Source: an uncultured Senegalimassilia sp.
Lineage (GTDB): Bacteria > Actinomycetota > Coriobacteriia > Coriobacteriales > Eggerthellaceae
Direction: 5' to 3'
Length of the DNA: 9,449 nucleotides
NCBI GenBank assembly: GCA_937925385.1
Contig: CALEWN010000244.1
Location: 1 to 9,449, forward strand
Shown here: in pieces, positions 1 through 7,597 of the stretch
How positions within the stretch are numbered: position 1 is the stretch's first letter
How the letters are laid out: every line of letters starts with the position of its first letter
Notes under the pieces: generated by a model
Seen by the model: the letters and a program-made list of their open reading frames with translations, nothing else
Told to the model about the DNA's origin: nothing
The model's database searches: none
Program-made: the position numbers and the translations under genes

Positions 1-179
1 TGTTCGTCGAGCTCGAGTGCACGCAGATTTTTTTTTTCTTTAAGGGGTACAGCGACATCTACACCACCAAGCCGGCAACCTTCGAGACCGGCGTCGAGCT
101 GCAGGTGCCCACGTTCGTCGAGATCGGCGACGTGCTGCAGATCGACACCCGCGACGGCCGCGTCATCAAACGCGTCTAA
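1..179 (+). CDS. efp: Elongation factor P, C-terminal fragment (5' part outside window)
   Basis: EF-P binds the ribosome between the P and E sites and relieves stalling at polyproline stretches. Only the last 58 codons are present, read from position 3 to the TAA at 177-179. The segment [16 protein letters not shown], followed by VEIGD, fits the classical EF-P signature (K-x-A-x4-G-x2-L-x-V-P-x2-V-x2-G) from memory, and the C-terminus [11 protein letters not shown] resembles the usual family ending. This is the third, OB-fold domain; the tip residue that is post-translationally modified lies upstream of the window. An odd part is [17 protein letters not shown]. It aligns without gaps to the common family segment but replaces the usual TEPG-like residues with four phenylalanines encoded over a run of ten T. 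EF-P lies upstream of the accB/accC cluster in Bacillus as well, which supports the call. Confidence 0.85.
   Translation, partial: FVELECTQIFFFFKGYSDIYTTKPATFETGVELQVPTFVEIGDVLQIDTRDGRVIKRV
28..37 (+). repeat. Ten-T homopolymer inside efp
   Basis: Ten consecutive T, then CTTTAAGGGG, in an otherwise GC-rich coding sequence. The current length keeps the frame open. One extra T would put the TAA at 41-43 in frame and truncate EF-P. The tract could be a site of polymerase slippage or simply an assembly or sequencing homopolymer problem. Confidence 0.9.
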
Positions 180-204
180 TCAAGCGGGATAACATCACGG
201 CTTT

Positions 205-230
205 AAGGGCGCCTTGGGCGCCCTTTCTTT
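205..230 (+). terminator. Rho-independent terminator after efp
   Basis: AAGGGCGCC (205-213) pairs perfectly with GGCGCCCTT (217-225) around a three-base loop TTG. This makes a 9-bp stem followed by the T-rich tail TTTCTTT. It begins about 25 bases after the efp stop codon and points in the same direction, so it should end the efp transcript. Confidence 0.9.
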
Positions 231-232
231 AT

Positions 233-259
233 GCCGCCTGGGCGGCGTTTCTGTTTCTT
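233..259 (+). terminator. Second, tandem terminator-like hairpin
   Basis: GCCGC (233-237) pairs with GCGGC (242-246) around CTGG, followed by GTTTCTGTTTCTT. It is a shorter stem than the one just upstream but has a T-rich tail. The two together look like a double terminator insulating efp from the next operon. Confidence 0.6.
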
Positions 260-305
260 GCCCGTGAATTCGCCGTGTGCGCACGGTATCGGCTCCGGTA
301 TCTTC

Positions 306-311
306 TATAAT
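306..311 (+). promoter_or_regulatory. Probable -10 element for the carboxylase operon
   Basis: A perfect TATAAT lies 55 bases before the first start codon, in the space after the double terminator. No good -35 is seen at 16-18 bases upstream (the region reads ACGGTA or similar), so the promoter may need an activator or be modest in strength. Predicted transcript start is near 318, giving a leader of about 50 bases. Confidence 0.55.
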
Positions 312-366
312 CCTGGTTTCGATCTATACGGTCTGTATCACTTGAAAACGAAGGGGGTGCGAGTTC

Positions 367-2253
<1,887 letters not shown>

Positions 2254-2254
2254 C

Positions 2255-3607
2255 ATGTTCAAGAAAGTACTCATCGCAAACCGCGGCGAGGTTGCCCTGC
2301 GCGTCATGCGCGCCTGCAAGGAGCTGGGCGTCAAGACCGTGGCGGTGTACTCCACCGAGGACGAGAACACCTATCCCGTGCAGTATGCCGACGAGAAGGT
2401 GTGCATCGGTCCTGCTCAGGCCACGAAAAGCTACCTGGTCATGTCCAACATCATCGCGGCGGCAACCATCACCGGAGCCGATGCCATCCATCCTGGCTAC
2501 GGCTTCCTGGCGGAAAACGCCGACTTCGCCCGCGCCTGCGCGGACAACGACCTGGTGTTCATCGGCCCTTCCGCCGAGTGCATCGAGCGTATGGGCGACA
2601 AGTCCTCTGCCCGCGAGACCATGAAGGCTTGCGGCGTGCCCACCGTCCCCGGTTCCGACGGCTGCATCGACACCGTTGAGGAGGCCCGTCAGTTCGCCGA
2701 GAGCGTGGGTTATCCCGTGCTCATCAAGGCAACCGCCGGCGGCGGCGGCAAGGGCATGCGCGAGGTTCACGACCCCGCCGACCTGGAATCGCACTACAAG
2801 GCCGCCCGCGCCGAGGCCGGCGCCGCGTTCGGCAACGACGGGGGGTACCTTGAGAAGCTTGTGCTGCGCCCGCGTCACGGGGAGGTCCAGGTGCTCGCCG
2901 ACGACTTCGGCAACAACGTGGCCCTGTGCGAGCGCGACTGCTCCGTGCAGCGTCGCCACCAGAAGCTTATCGAGGAGGCTCCTTCTCCGGCGCTGACCGA
3001 TGAGCTGCGCCGCGCCATGGGCGTCGCCGCCATCAAGGCCGTGCGCGCCGTGGACTACCGCAATGCCGGCACCATCGAGTTTCTGCTGGACACCACGGGC
3101 AAGTTCTACTTTATGGAGATGAACACGCGCGTGCAGGTGGAGCATCCGGTATCCGAGCAGATCACGGGCACCGATATCATCAAAGAGCAGCTGCGCATCG
3201 CCTCCGGCGAGCCTATGAGCTGCGCCGATAGGGCGCCTTTCACGCCGTTCGGCCATGCCATGGAGTTCCGCATCAACGCCGAGGATCCCGAGCACGGTTT
3301 CCGTCCGTGCCCTGGCACCATCACGCGCTTCGAGCCCCCGGCGGGCCCGGGCGTGCGCGTGGAGGCATACGTGCATTCCGGGTCGAAGATCAGCCCGTTC
3401 TATGACTCCATGGTGGCTAAGCTCATCGTGTACGGCCAGGATCGCGAGGAGTGCCTGGCGCGCGGTCGTCGCGCCCTTGACGAGTTCGTCATCGAGGGCA
3501 TCCCCACCACGCTGCCTTTCCATCGCCGCGTGCTGGATAACCAGGTGTTCTGCGCCGGCGAGGCCACCACGGACTTCATCGAAACCCAGATGGGAGATGT
3601 GTTATGA
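2255..3607 (+). CDS. accC: Biotin carboxylase subunit
   Basis: ATP-grasp enzyme that carboxylates the biotin of the carrier using bicarbonate and ATP. The 450 residues match the usual AccC length. N-terminal KVLIANRGEVALRVMRA and IHPGYGFLAEN are biotin carboxylase hallmarks, and IKATAGGGGKGM (K158) is the glycine-rich ATP loop. RHQKLIEEAPSP (K237), EMNTRVQVEHP (E288, N290, R292, E296) and RINAEDP (R339) supply the nucleotide, metal and bicarbonate sites. One oddity is PRHGEVQ: glycine follows the conserved histidine (H208) where valine is usual. The ATG is one base after the upstream stop, with GGAG (2244-2247) in front, so translation is probably coupled. It is the partner of the upstream carrier, whether as pyruvate carboxylase, acetyl-CoA carboxylase or both. 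Confidence 0.93.
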   Translation: MFKKVLIANRGEVALRVMRACKELGVKTVAVYSTEDENTYPVQYADEKVCIGPAQATKSYLVMSNIIAAATITGADAIHPGYGFLAENADFARACADNDLVFIGPSAECIERMGDKSSARETMKACGVPTVPGSDGCIDTVEEARQFAESVGYPVLIKATAGGGGKGMREVHDPADLESHYKAARAEAGAAFGNDGGYLEKLVLRPRHGEVQVLADDFGNNVALCERDCSVQRRHQKLIEEAPSPALTDELRRAMGVAAIKAVRAVDYRNAGTIEFLLDTTGKFYFMEMNTRVQVEHPVSEQITGTDIIKEQLRIASGEPMSCADRAPFTPFGHAMEFRINAEDPEHGFRPCPGTITRFEPPAGPGVRVEAYVHSGSKISPFYDSMVAKLIVYGQDREECLARGRRALDEFVIEGIPTTLPFHRRVLDNQVFCAGEATTDFIETQMGDVL

Positions 3608-3957
3608 GCGATTTGACCGTTGACGGCATGGCGCTTGCGCCGGGCGTCGTCGAAACCATCGTCTCCATCGCCGTAGCCGACGTGGACGGCGTTGCCAGCG
3701 TGGGCAACGCCCCCGTGGCAGGCCGCGGCATCCGCGGCGTGCTCGGCGGCAAGCCCTCCACGTCCGGTATCGAGATCGCAGCGGATGAAAACGACAAGCT
3801 GCAGATCTCGGTGCGCATCGACGTTTATTATGGACACGTGCTGCCCGACGTGGCTGCTGCGGTCCGCCAGTCCGTGGCGGACGCCGTTGCAAGTCAGGTG
3901 GGCGCGCAGGTTGGATCGGTCGACGTCTACATCGACGGCGTCCAGTTCAACCGTTAG
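3604..3957 (+). CDS. Asp23/Gls24 family envelope stress response protein (YqhY-like)
   Basis: A 117-residue protein with the typical pattern of the family: MALAPGVVETIVSIAVADVDGV at the start, a central IEIAADENDKLQISVRIDVYYG strand region, and a C-terminal VRQSVADAVASQVG..VGSVDVYIDGVQF. There are no membrane segments or signal peptide. The start overlaps the accC stop (ATGA), with GGGAG (3592-3596) as ribosome-binding site, so it is translationally coupled. In Bacillus the same position between accC and nusB is held by yqhY, reported to be linked to acetyl-CoA carboxylase activity and lipid homeostasis. By position, a similar role in tuning the carboxylase is likely here, but this is inference. 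Confidence 0.85.
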   Translation: MSDLTVDGMALAPGVVETIVSIAVADVDGVASVGNAPVAGRGIRGVLGGKPSTSGIEIAADENDKLQISVRIDVYYGHVLPDVAAAVRQSVADAVASQVGAQVGSVDVYIDGVQFNR

Positions 3958-3989
3958 GAACAAGAAGAAGCACAGGGGATTATTTGCAC

Positions 3990-4457
3990 ATGGCATCGAA
4001 AAGACACGAGCGCACGACGGCACGTCGCGTCGCGCTGCAGGTTCTGTACACTGCCGAGATCAAGGGCGCTTCCGCAGCCCAGATCGTGGCTGAAGGCGTG
4101 TTCCCGTCCGAGGAGGGCCCGCTTTCGCAGTATGCTCAGGAACTGGTGCGCGGCGTCGAGCAGAACCGCATCGTCATCGACGGCAGCCTGAAGGCCGCTG
4201 CGGAGAACTGGTCGCTGGGCCGCATGCCCATCGTTGACCGCTCCATCTTGCGCTTGGCCGCCTATGAAATCATGTTCGTGGAAGACGTGCCTACCAGCGT
4301 TGCCATCAACGAGGCGGTGGAGCTGGCGAAGGATTTCGGCGGCGAGGACGATTCCCCGCGTTTCGTCAACGGCGTGCTCGGCCGCATCGCCAAGGACATC
4401 GACGATGGCGCTGCTGCTCCCACCGGTGATGACCCGGCACAGCCCCTGGTGCTGTAA
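3990..4457 (+). CDS. nusB: Transcription antitermination factor NusB
   Basis: NusB binds boxA RNA with NusE (ribosomal protein S10) and promotes antitermination of rRNA transcription. The 155 residues show the family features: basic N-terminus MASKRHERTTARRVALQVLY, the central VDRSILRLAAYE, and VPTSVAINEAVELAKDFGG followed by FVNGVLGRI. ATG 3990 is chosen over an in-frame TTG at 3984 because AGGGGA (3974-3979) is 10 bases from the ATG but only 4 from the TTG. The last 20 residues are an acidic/proline-containing tail beyond the conserved fold. It lies 32 bases after the Asp23 gene, in the same order as in Bacillus. Confidence 0.93.
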   Translation: MASKRHERTTARRVALQVLYTAEIKGASAAQIVAEGVFPSEEGPLSQYAQELVRGVEQNRIVIDGSLKAAAENWSLGRMPIVDRSILRLAAYEIMFVEDVPTSVAINEAVELAKDFGGEDDSPRFVNGVLGRIAKDIDDGAAAPTGDDPAQPLVL

Positions 4458-4469
4458 GGGCGCGATTCG

Positions 4470-4790
4470 GTGGCATTGGAATCGTACGGATCCTTCGAGG
4501 AGCTCAAAAGCCGCCTTGATGAGATCGTCGAAGCGGTAAACGATAAGGATTTGCCCTTGAACCAGGCGCTTTCCCTGTATGAGGAAGCGGTTGGCCTGGG
4601 ACTTCGTGCAAGCGATTTGCTTGAACAGGGTATTGAAGAGGCCAGCGTCCAAGAGGCGCTGGCCTCCGATGCCCCGGCAGAGCTTGCCGATGGCATCGCG
4701 CAATCTGCGGCATCAGCGGCGGATGCGCGTATGGAAGGTCAAGCGGACGACGGCGCGGCTCAGCAAGGCCAGGCTGTCGTTTCCGCCTAG
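4470..4790 (+). CDS. xseB: Exodeoxyribonuclease VII small subunit, with C-terminal extension
   Basis: XseB partners with XseA to form the single-strand-specific exonuclease VII. The first 60 residues match the family well: FEELKSRLDEIVEAVNDKDL, then PLNQALSLYEEAVGLGLRASDLLE. The remaining 45 residues or so are an Ala/Gln/Asp-rich, low-complexity tail, which makes the protein (106 residues) longer than the usual 60-85. It starts at a GTG with AAGGG (4456-4460) 9 bases upstream, overlapping the nusB stop region. The large subunit gene xseA, normally just upstream in Bacillus, is absent here and must be elsewhere if the enzyme is functional. Confidence 0.85.
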   Translation: MALESYGSFEELKSRLDEIVEAVNDKDLPLNQALSLYEEAVGLGLRASDLLEQGIEEASVQEALASDAPAELADGIAQSAASAADARMEGQADDGAAQQGQAVVSA

Positions 4791-4834
4791 GTCGCGCAAG
4801 GCGATCGGATGGCATGACAAAGGAAAGGCGCAGC

Positions 4835-6721
4835 ATGAGCGATAAGCGCATTCTGGACATAATCGCATCCCCTGCCGACCTGAAGCTCCTCAGCAATGAG
4901 GAGCTATCTATACTTGCGGGCGAGATCCGCCAGGAGATCGTGACCACCACCTCGAAAACCGGTGGTCACGTTGCCTCGTCTTTGGGCGCGGTGGAGATTA
5001 TCCTGGCGTTGCATAGCCTGCTTGATTGCCCCAAGGATAAGATCGTGTTCGATGTGGGGCATCAGGCGTATGCGCACAAGCTGGTCACCGGACGCTTGAA
5101 GGACTTCGGCACGTTGCGCACCTACGGGGGCCTTTCCGGTTTCCCCAAGCCCAGCGAAAGCCCCTACGACGTGCATTATTCTGGGCACGCATCCGACTCG
5201 CTCTCGGTGGCGCTTGGCTTGGCGGAGGCCCGCGATTTGGCGGGCGCTGACCAGAAGGTCGTCGCGATCATCGGCGATGCGGCGCTTTCCGGCGGCATGG
5301 CCTTCGAGGCGCTGAACAACATCGGCCAGGCTCAAACGCCCATGGTCATCATCTTGAACGACAACGAGATGTCCATCTCGCACAACGTTGGCGCGCTCAT
5401 GAAGCACTTGGGCTACATGCGCGCATCGTCGCAATATCGCCAGGCGCGCGATAACGTGCAGGAGCATCTGGAGAGCAGCGGCCCGGTGGGCAAGGCCATC
5501 ACCAACTTCGGCCGCAGCATGAAGGAATCGATGAAGCAGTTCGTGATTCCCCACTCCATGATCTTCGAGCAGCTGGGCATCGTGTGCACGGCGCCGATCG
5601 ACGGGCACAACATCGCGCAGTTGCGGGAAACGCTGCGAGCTGTGTTGAATGCCGACGGACCGGTGCTTATGCATGTCGTCACGCGAAAAGGGCAAGGGTA
5701 CATGCCCGCCGTGCGCAATCCCGAGAAGTTCCATGGCATTGCGCCTTACAACATCGCAACCGGCGAGGTCATCAAATCAGGGAAGCCCTCCGCTCCGAAG
5801 TACACCAACGTGTTCGGCAAGGCTTTGGTTGCCGAGGCGCAGAAGAACCAAGATATCGTCGCCATCACCGCTGCCATGAAGGGCGGCACCGGTCTTGATG
5901 AGTTCGCAGATAAGTTCCCGAAACGCTTCGTGGACACGGGCATTTGCGAGGAGCATACCGTCGGTTTCGCCGGCGGCCTGGCGGCGAACGGCAAAAAGCC
6001 CGTGGTGGCGCTGTATTCCACCTTTATGCAGCGCGCTATCGATCAGATGATCATCAACGTGGCGCTGCCGAAGCTCGATGTGGTGTTCGCCATCGACCGT
6101 GCCGGCATCGTCGGTGCCGATGGCCCTACGCACCATGGCGTGTTCGATCTGGTGTATGCCCGCATGGTTCCCAACATGCGCGTGTTGGCTCCCTCGAACG
6201 AGGCCGAGCTCGTGCACGCGCTGCATACGGCGCTTGCGATGGGCGGCCCGTTCGCCATCCGCTATCCGCGCGGCGAGGGCGAGGGCGTTCCGCTGCCCGA
6301 GGCTGCCGAGGTGCTGCCGGAGGGCAAGGCGCGCGTGGTACGCGAAGGCGAGGACGTCGCCATCTTGGCGTTCGGTCGTATGGTCGGTCAGGCCTTGGGT
6401 GCTGCCGACGCGCTTGCCGAGCAGGGGATTCGCGCCCGTGTTGTGGATATGCGCTGGGTGAAACCGCTTGATGTGCAGGCTATTCGAGCAGCCGCCGAAA
6501 CGAAGCTGGTTGTCACGGTGGAGGAGGGCGTTATCACCGGCGGCGTCGGCGAAGGCGTGCTTGGAGAGATGGCCCGCATGGGCTTGCATGCCCCGGCAAT
6601 GAACCTGGGCATCAAAGACGCGTTCGTCACGCAAGGCGGGGTAGGCCAGCTGCTTCATGAGCAGGGGCTTGACTCCGAGGGCATCGCTGCCAGCGTGGAA
6701 GAACGCTACCGGGCGCTGTAG
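4835..6721 (+). CDS. dxs: 1-deoxy-D-xylulose-5-phosphate synthase
   Basis: Thiamine-diphosphate enzyme that condenses pyruvate and glyceraldehyde 3-phosphate, the first step of the MEP isoprenoid pathway. The 628 residues fit the family length. Visible features are TGGHVASSLG (H45), DVGHQAYAHKLVTGR, the ThDP/metal motif GDAALSGG...NDNEMSI, the catalytic glutamate E372 in CEEHTVGFAGG, and DRAGIVGADGPTHHG (D429, H433). The first is GDA rather than the near-universal GDG of this motif (A149). ATG 4835 is preferred over ATG 4814 because AAAGG (4824-4828) lies just before it and the protein then begins at the usual point (MSDKRILDIIASPADLK). The gene is 44 bases after xseB, in the same order as in Bacillus, but ispA is missing between them. 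Confidence 0.95.
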   Translation: MSDKRILDIIASPADLKLLSNEELSILAGEIRQEIVTTTSKTGGHVASSLGAVEIILALHSLLDCPKDKIVFDVGHQAYAHKLVTGRLKDFGTLRTYGGLSGFPKPSESPYDVHYSGHASDSLSVALGLAEARDLAGADQKVVAIIGDAALSGGMAFEALNNIGQAQTPMVIILNDNEMSISHNVGALMKHLGYMRASSQYRQARDNVQEHLESSGPVGKAITNFGRSMKESMKQFVIPHSMIFEQLGIVCTAPIDGHNIAQLRETLRAVLNADGPVLMHVVTRKGQGYMPAVRNPEKFHGIAPYNIATGEVIKSGKPSAPKYTNVFGKALVAEAQKNQDIVAITAAMKGGTGLDEFADKFPKRFVDTGICEEHTVGFAGGLAANGKKPVVALYSTFMQRAIDQMIINVALPKLDVVFAIDRAGIVGADGPTHHGVFDLVYARMVPNMRVLAPSNEAELVHALHTALAMGGPFAIRYPRGEGEGVPLPEAAEVLPEGKARVVREGEDVAILAFGRMVGQALGAADALAEQGIRARVVDMRWVKPLDVQAIRAAAETKLVVTVEEGVITGGVGEGVLGEMARMGLHAPAMNLGIKDAFVTQGGVGQLLHEQGLDSEGIAASVEERYRAL

Positions 6722-6750
6722 TCCCCGGCTCTGGTAGCTGCGCGAACAAC

Positions 6751-6850
6751 AAAAGGCCCCACACCGTTCGGAATCCGTTCACGCAAGTCGCATGCGCTTG
6801 CGTTGCCGTTGCAATGCGGCGAACGGAGCCGAAGGCGTGGGGCCTTTCTT
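6751..6850 (+). terminator. Large branched inverted repeat, probable bidirectional terminator between convergent genes
   Basis: AAAGGCCCCAC (6752-6762) pairs perfectly with GTGGGGCCTTT (6837-6847), then TTCGG (6767-6771) with CCGAA (6829-6833), then CCGTTC (6775-6780) with GAACGG (6821-6826). The 40 bases enclosed form two further hairpins: ACGCAAG/CTTGCGT (6781-6787/6797-6803) and GCCG/CGGC (6805-6808/6817-6820). The result is a three-way junction on a stem of more than 20 bp. The plus strand ends in CCTTTCTT and the minus strand in CCTTTTGTTGTT, so it can serve both dxs and the convergent acetyltransferase gene. The size is far beyond an ordinary terminator. Confidence 0.7.
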
Positions 6851-6883
6851 GCGCTGTGAAGACGCTCTAAGTTTCACGGCAGA

Positions 6884-6899
6884 TAAGCGAAAGCGCTTA
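6884..6899 (-). other. Small hairpin overlapping the GNAT stop codon
   Basis: TAAGCG (6884-6889) and CGCTTA (6894-6899) form a 6-bp stem with a four-base loop and include the stop codon of the minus-strand acetyltransferase gene. There is no T-run after it on that strand, so by itself it is not a convincing terminator. The larger hairpin next to it is more likely to do that job. Confidence 0.35.
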
Positions 6900-7403
6900 C
6901 GCTTCCTTTTCCATCACGTAATCGTCCATGGCGAACCCGTTGCCGATGTCGTTCTTGACGGATTCGATGGTGACGAACCCTTTGCCGTAATAGGCTCGGA
7001 TTCCAAGATCGTTCTGCTTGTTTACGGTCAGATACATGCTATGCAGGTCGCGGGAACGGCAGATATCGGTATAGAAGCCGATGATCTGCGAAGCATAATG
7101 CTTGCCGCGTTCTTCGGCGCGCAAATAGATCTTCGAGATAAAGTAGCGGCTGGTCTCGGGTTCCTCGCGGCCGCCGGTGTAGCCCACGGTTTTACCGGCC
7201 TCGTCGACCACGAACCAGTATTCATAGGCATGCTCGGCCATGTCCCGCTTGATGGCTTCTAGGCTTTGGAACTTTTCGACCATGTAATCGGTTTGCGCAT
7301 CGCCGATGATCGCGGGCCAGTATTCGTGCCAAATCTCGTCAGCAAGCTTCGCCAGCTTTTCCCGATCTTCGTTCGTTTCAACGGCAACGAATCGCACGCT
7401 CAT
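6897..7403 (-). CDS. GNAT family N-acetyltransferase
   Basis: A 168-residue protein with the GCN5-related acetyltransferase fold. A long N-terminal helical part leads into YWFVVDEAGKTVGYTGG (beta strands 2-4). IYLRAEERGKHYASQIIGF carries the acetyl-CoA pyrophosphate loop (ERGKHYA in place of the common QRGKGYG). MYLTVNKQNDLGIRAYYGKGF is the motif-B region ending in the usual YxKxGF. The substrate cannot be read from the sequence. The start is the ATG at 7403 (MSVRF), with AAAGGA 8 bases before it. An upstream in-frame ATG at 7442 would overlap the promoter and has no ribosome-binding site. The gene is convergent with dxs and divergent from amtB, as a single-gene unit. Confidence 0.8.
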   Translation of the reverse strand: MSVRFVAVETNEDREKLAKLADEIWHEYWPAIIGDAQTDYMVEKFQSLEAIKRDMAEHAYEYWFVVDEAGKTVGYTGGREEPETSRYFISKIYLRAEERGKHYASQIIGFYTDICRSRDLHSMYLTVNKQNDLGIRAYYGKGFVTIESVKNDIGNGFAMDDYVMEKEA

Positions 7404-7440
7404 AAGCCCGTTCCTTTCAACCAAGTTCGCCTGTTTCCAC

Positions 7441-7449
7441 ATTGTAACA
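7441..7449 (-). promoter_or_regulatory. Extended -10 promoter for the GNAT gene
   Basis: On the minus strand the sequence reads TGTTACAAT, that is, TG-N-TACAAT, one mismatch from the consensus TATAAT with the extended TGn. It is followed about 38 bases later by the ATG. No clear -35 is present at 17 bases, as is common for extended -10 promoters. The element overlaps the first GTAAC motif described for the amtB upstream region. Confidence 0.5.
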
Positions 7450-7493
7450 CCCGCGTCTCGTGCTCGTTACAAAGCATTTCCCAGAGCGTTAAC
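7442..7493 (+). promoter_or_regulatory. Candidate regulator binding region: three GTnA motifs at 22-base spacing and a dyad
   Basis: GTAAC (7444), GTTAC (7466) and GTTAAC (7488) start exactly 22 bases apart, so they face the same side of the helix. The first two also form the inverted repeat TTGTAAC-N17-GTTACAA (7442-7448 and 7466-7472). The region lies between the divergent acetyltransferase and amtB genes. GTnAC-like half-sites at multiples of 11 bases are a property of actinobacterial GlnR boxes in front of amtB, but the intervening GAAAC half-sites are not evident. The regulator is therefore unknown. Confidence 0.4.
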
Positions 7494-7583
7494 AATGGCG
7501 CATTACGTAAAAGGCCAGGTCAATCAGTGGCAGTATCGAATGCGTAAGAAAAAGGTGCTCAGAGGGAATGGGTATCGGAAACG

Positions 7584-7590
7584 AAGGAGG
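7584..7590 (+). promoter_or_regulatory. Strong ribosome-binding site that sets the amtB start
   Basis: AAGGAGG is 7 bases before the ATG at 7598. It lies inside the extension that would be made from an upstream in-frame ATG at 7568, so 7598 is the better start. Confidence 0.85.
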
Positions 7591-7597
7591 TAGCGCG

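Noticed and set aside
3984..3989. TTG start for nusB
   Set aside because: Only 4 bases from the ribosome-binding site; the ATG at 3990 has better spacing and gives the usual N-terminus.
4814..4834. Upstream ATG for dxs
   Set aside because: No good ribosome-binding site before it, and it would include the AAAGG that serves the ATG at 4835.
6751..6850. Integron attC-like site or transposon end
   Set aside because: No GTTRRRY core or complementary RYYYAAC at the ends, no target-site duplication, and no integrase or transposase in the window.
7404..7442. N-terminal extension of the acetyltransferase from an ATG at 7442
   Set aside because: It would start within the -10 region and has no ribosome-binding site; the ATG at 7403 has AAAGGA at the right distance.
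7528..7543. Sigma-54-like -24/-12 promoter (TGGCAGTATCGAATGC) ahead of amtB
   Set aside because: The GG and GC are separated by 11 bases, not the required 10, and the inferred actinobacterial lineage generally lacks sigma-54.
7568..7597. N-terminal extension of AmtB (M-GIGNEGGSA)
   Set aside because: Encoded by the strong AAGGAGG site itself; family members begin at the point matching 7598.
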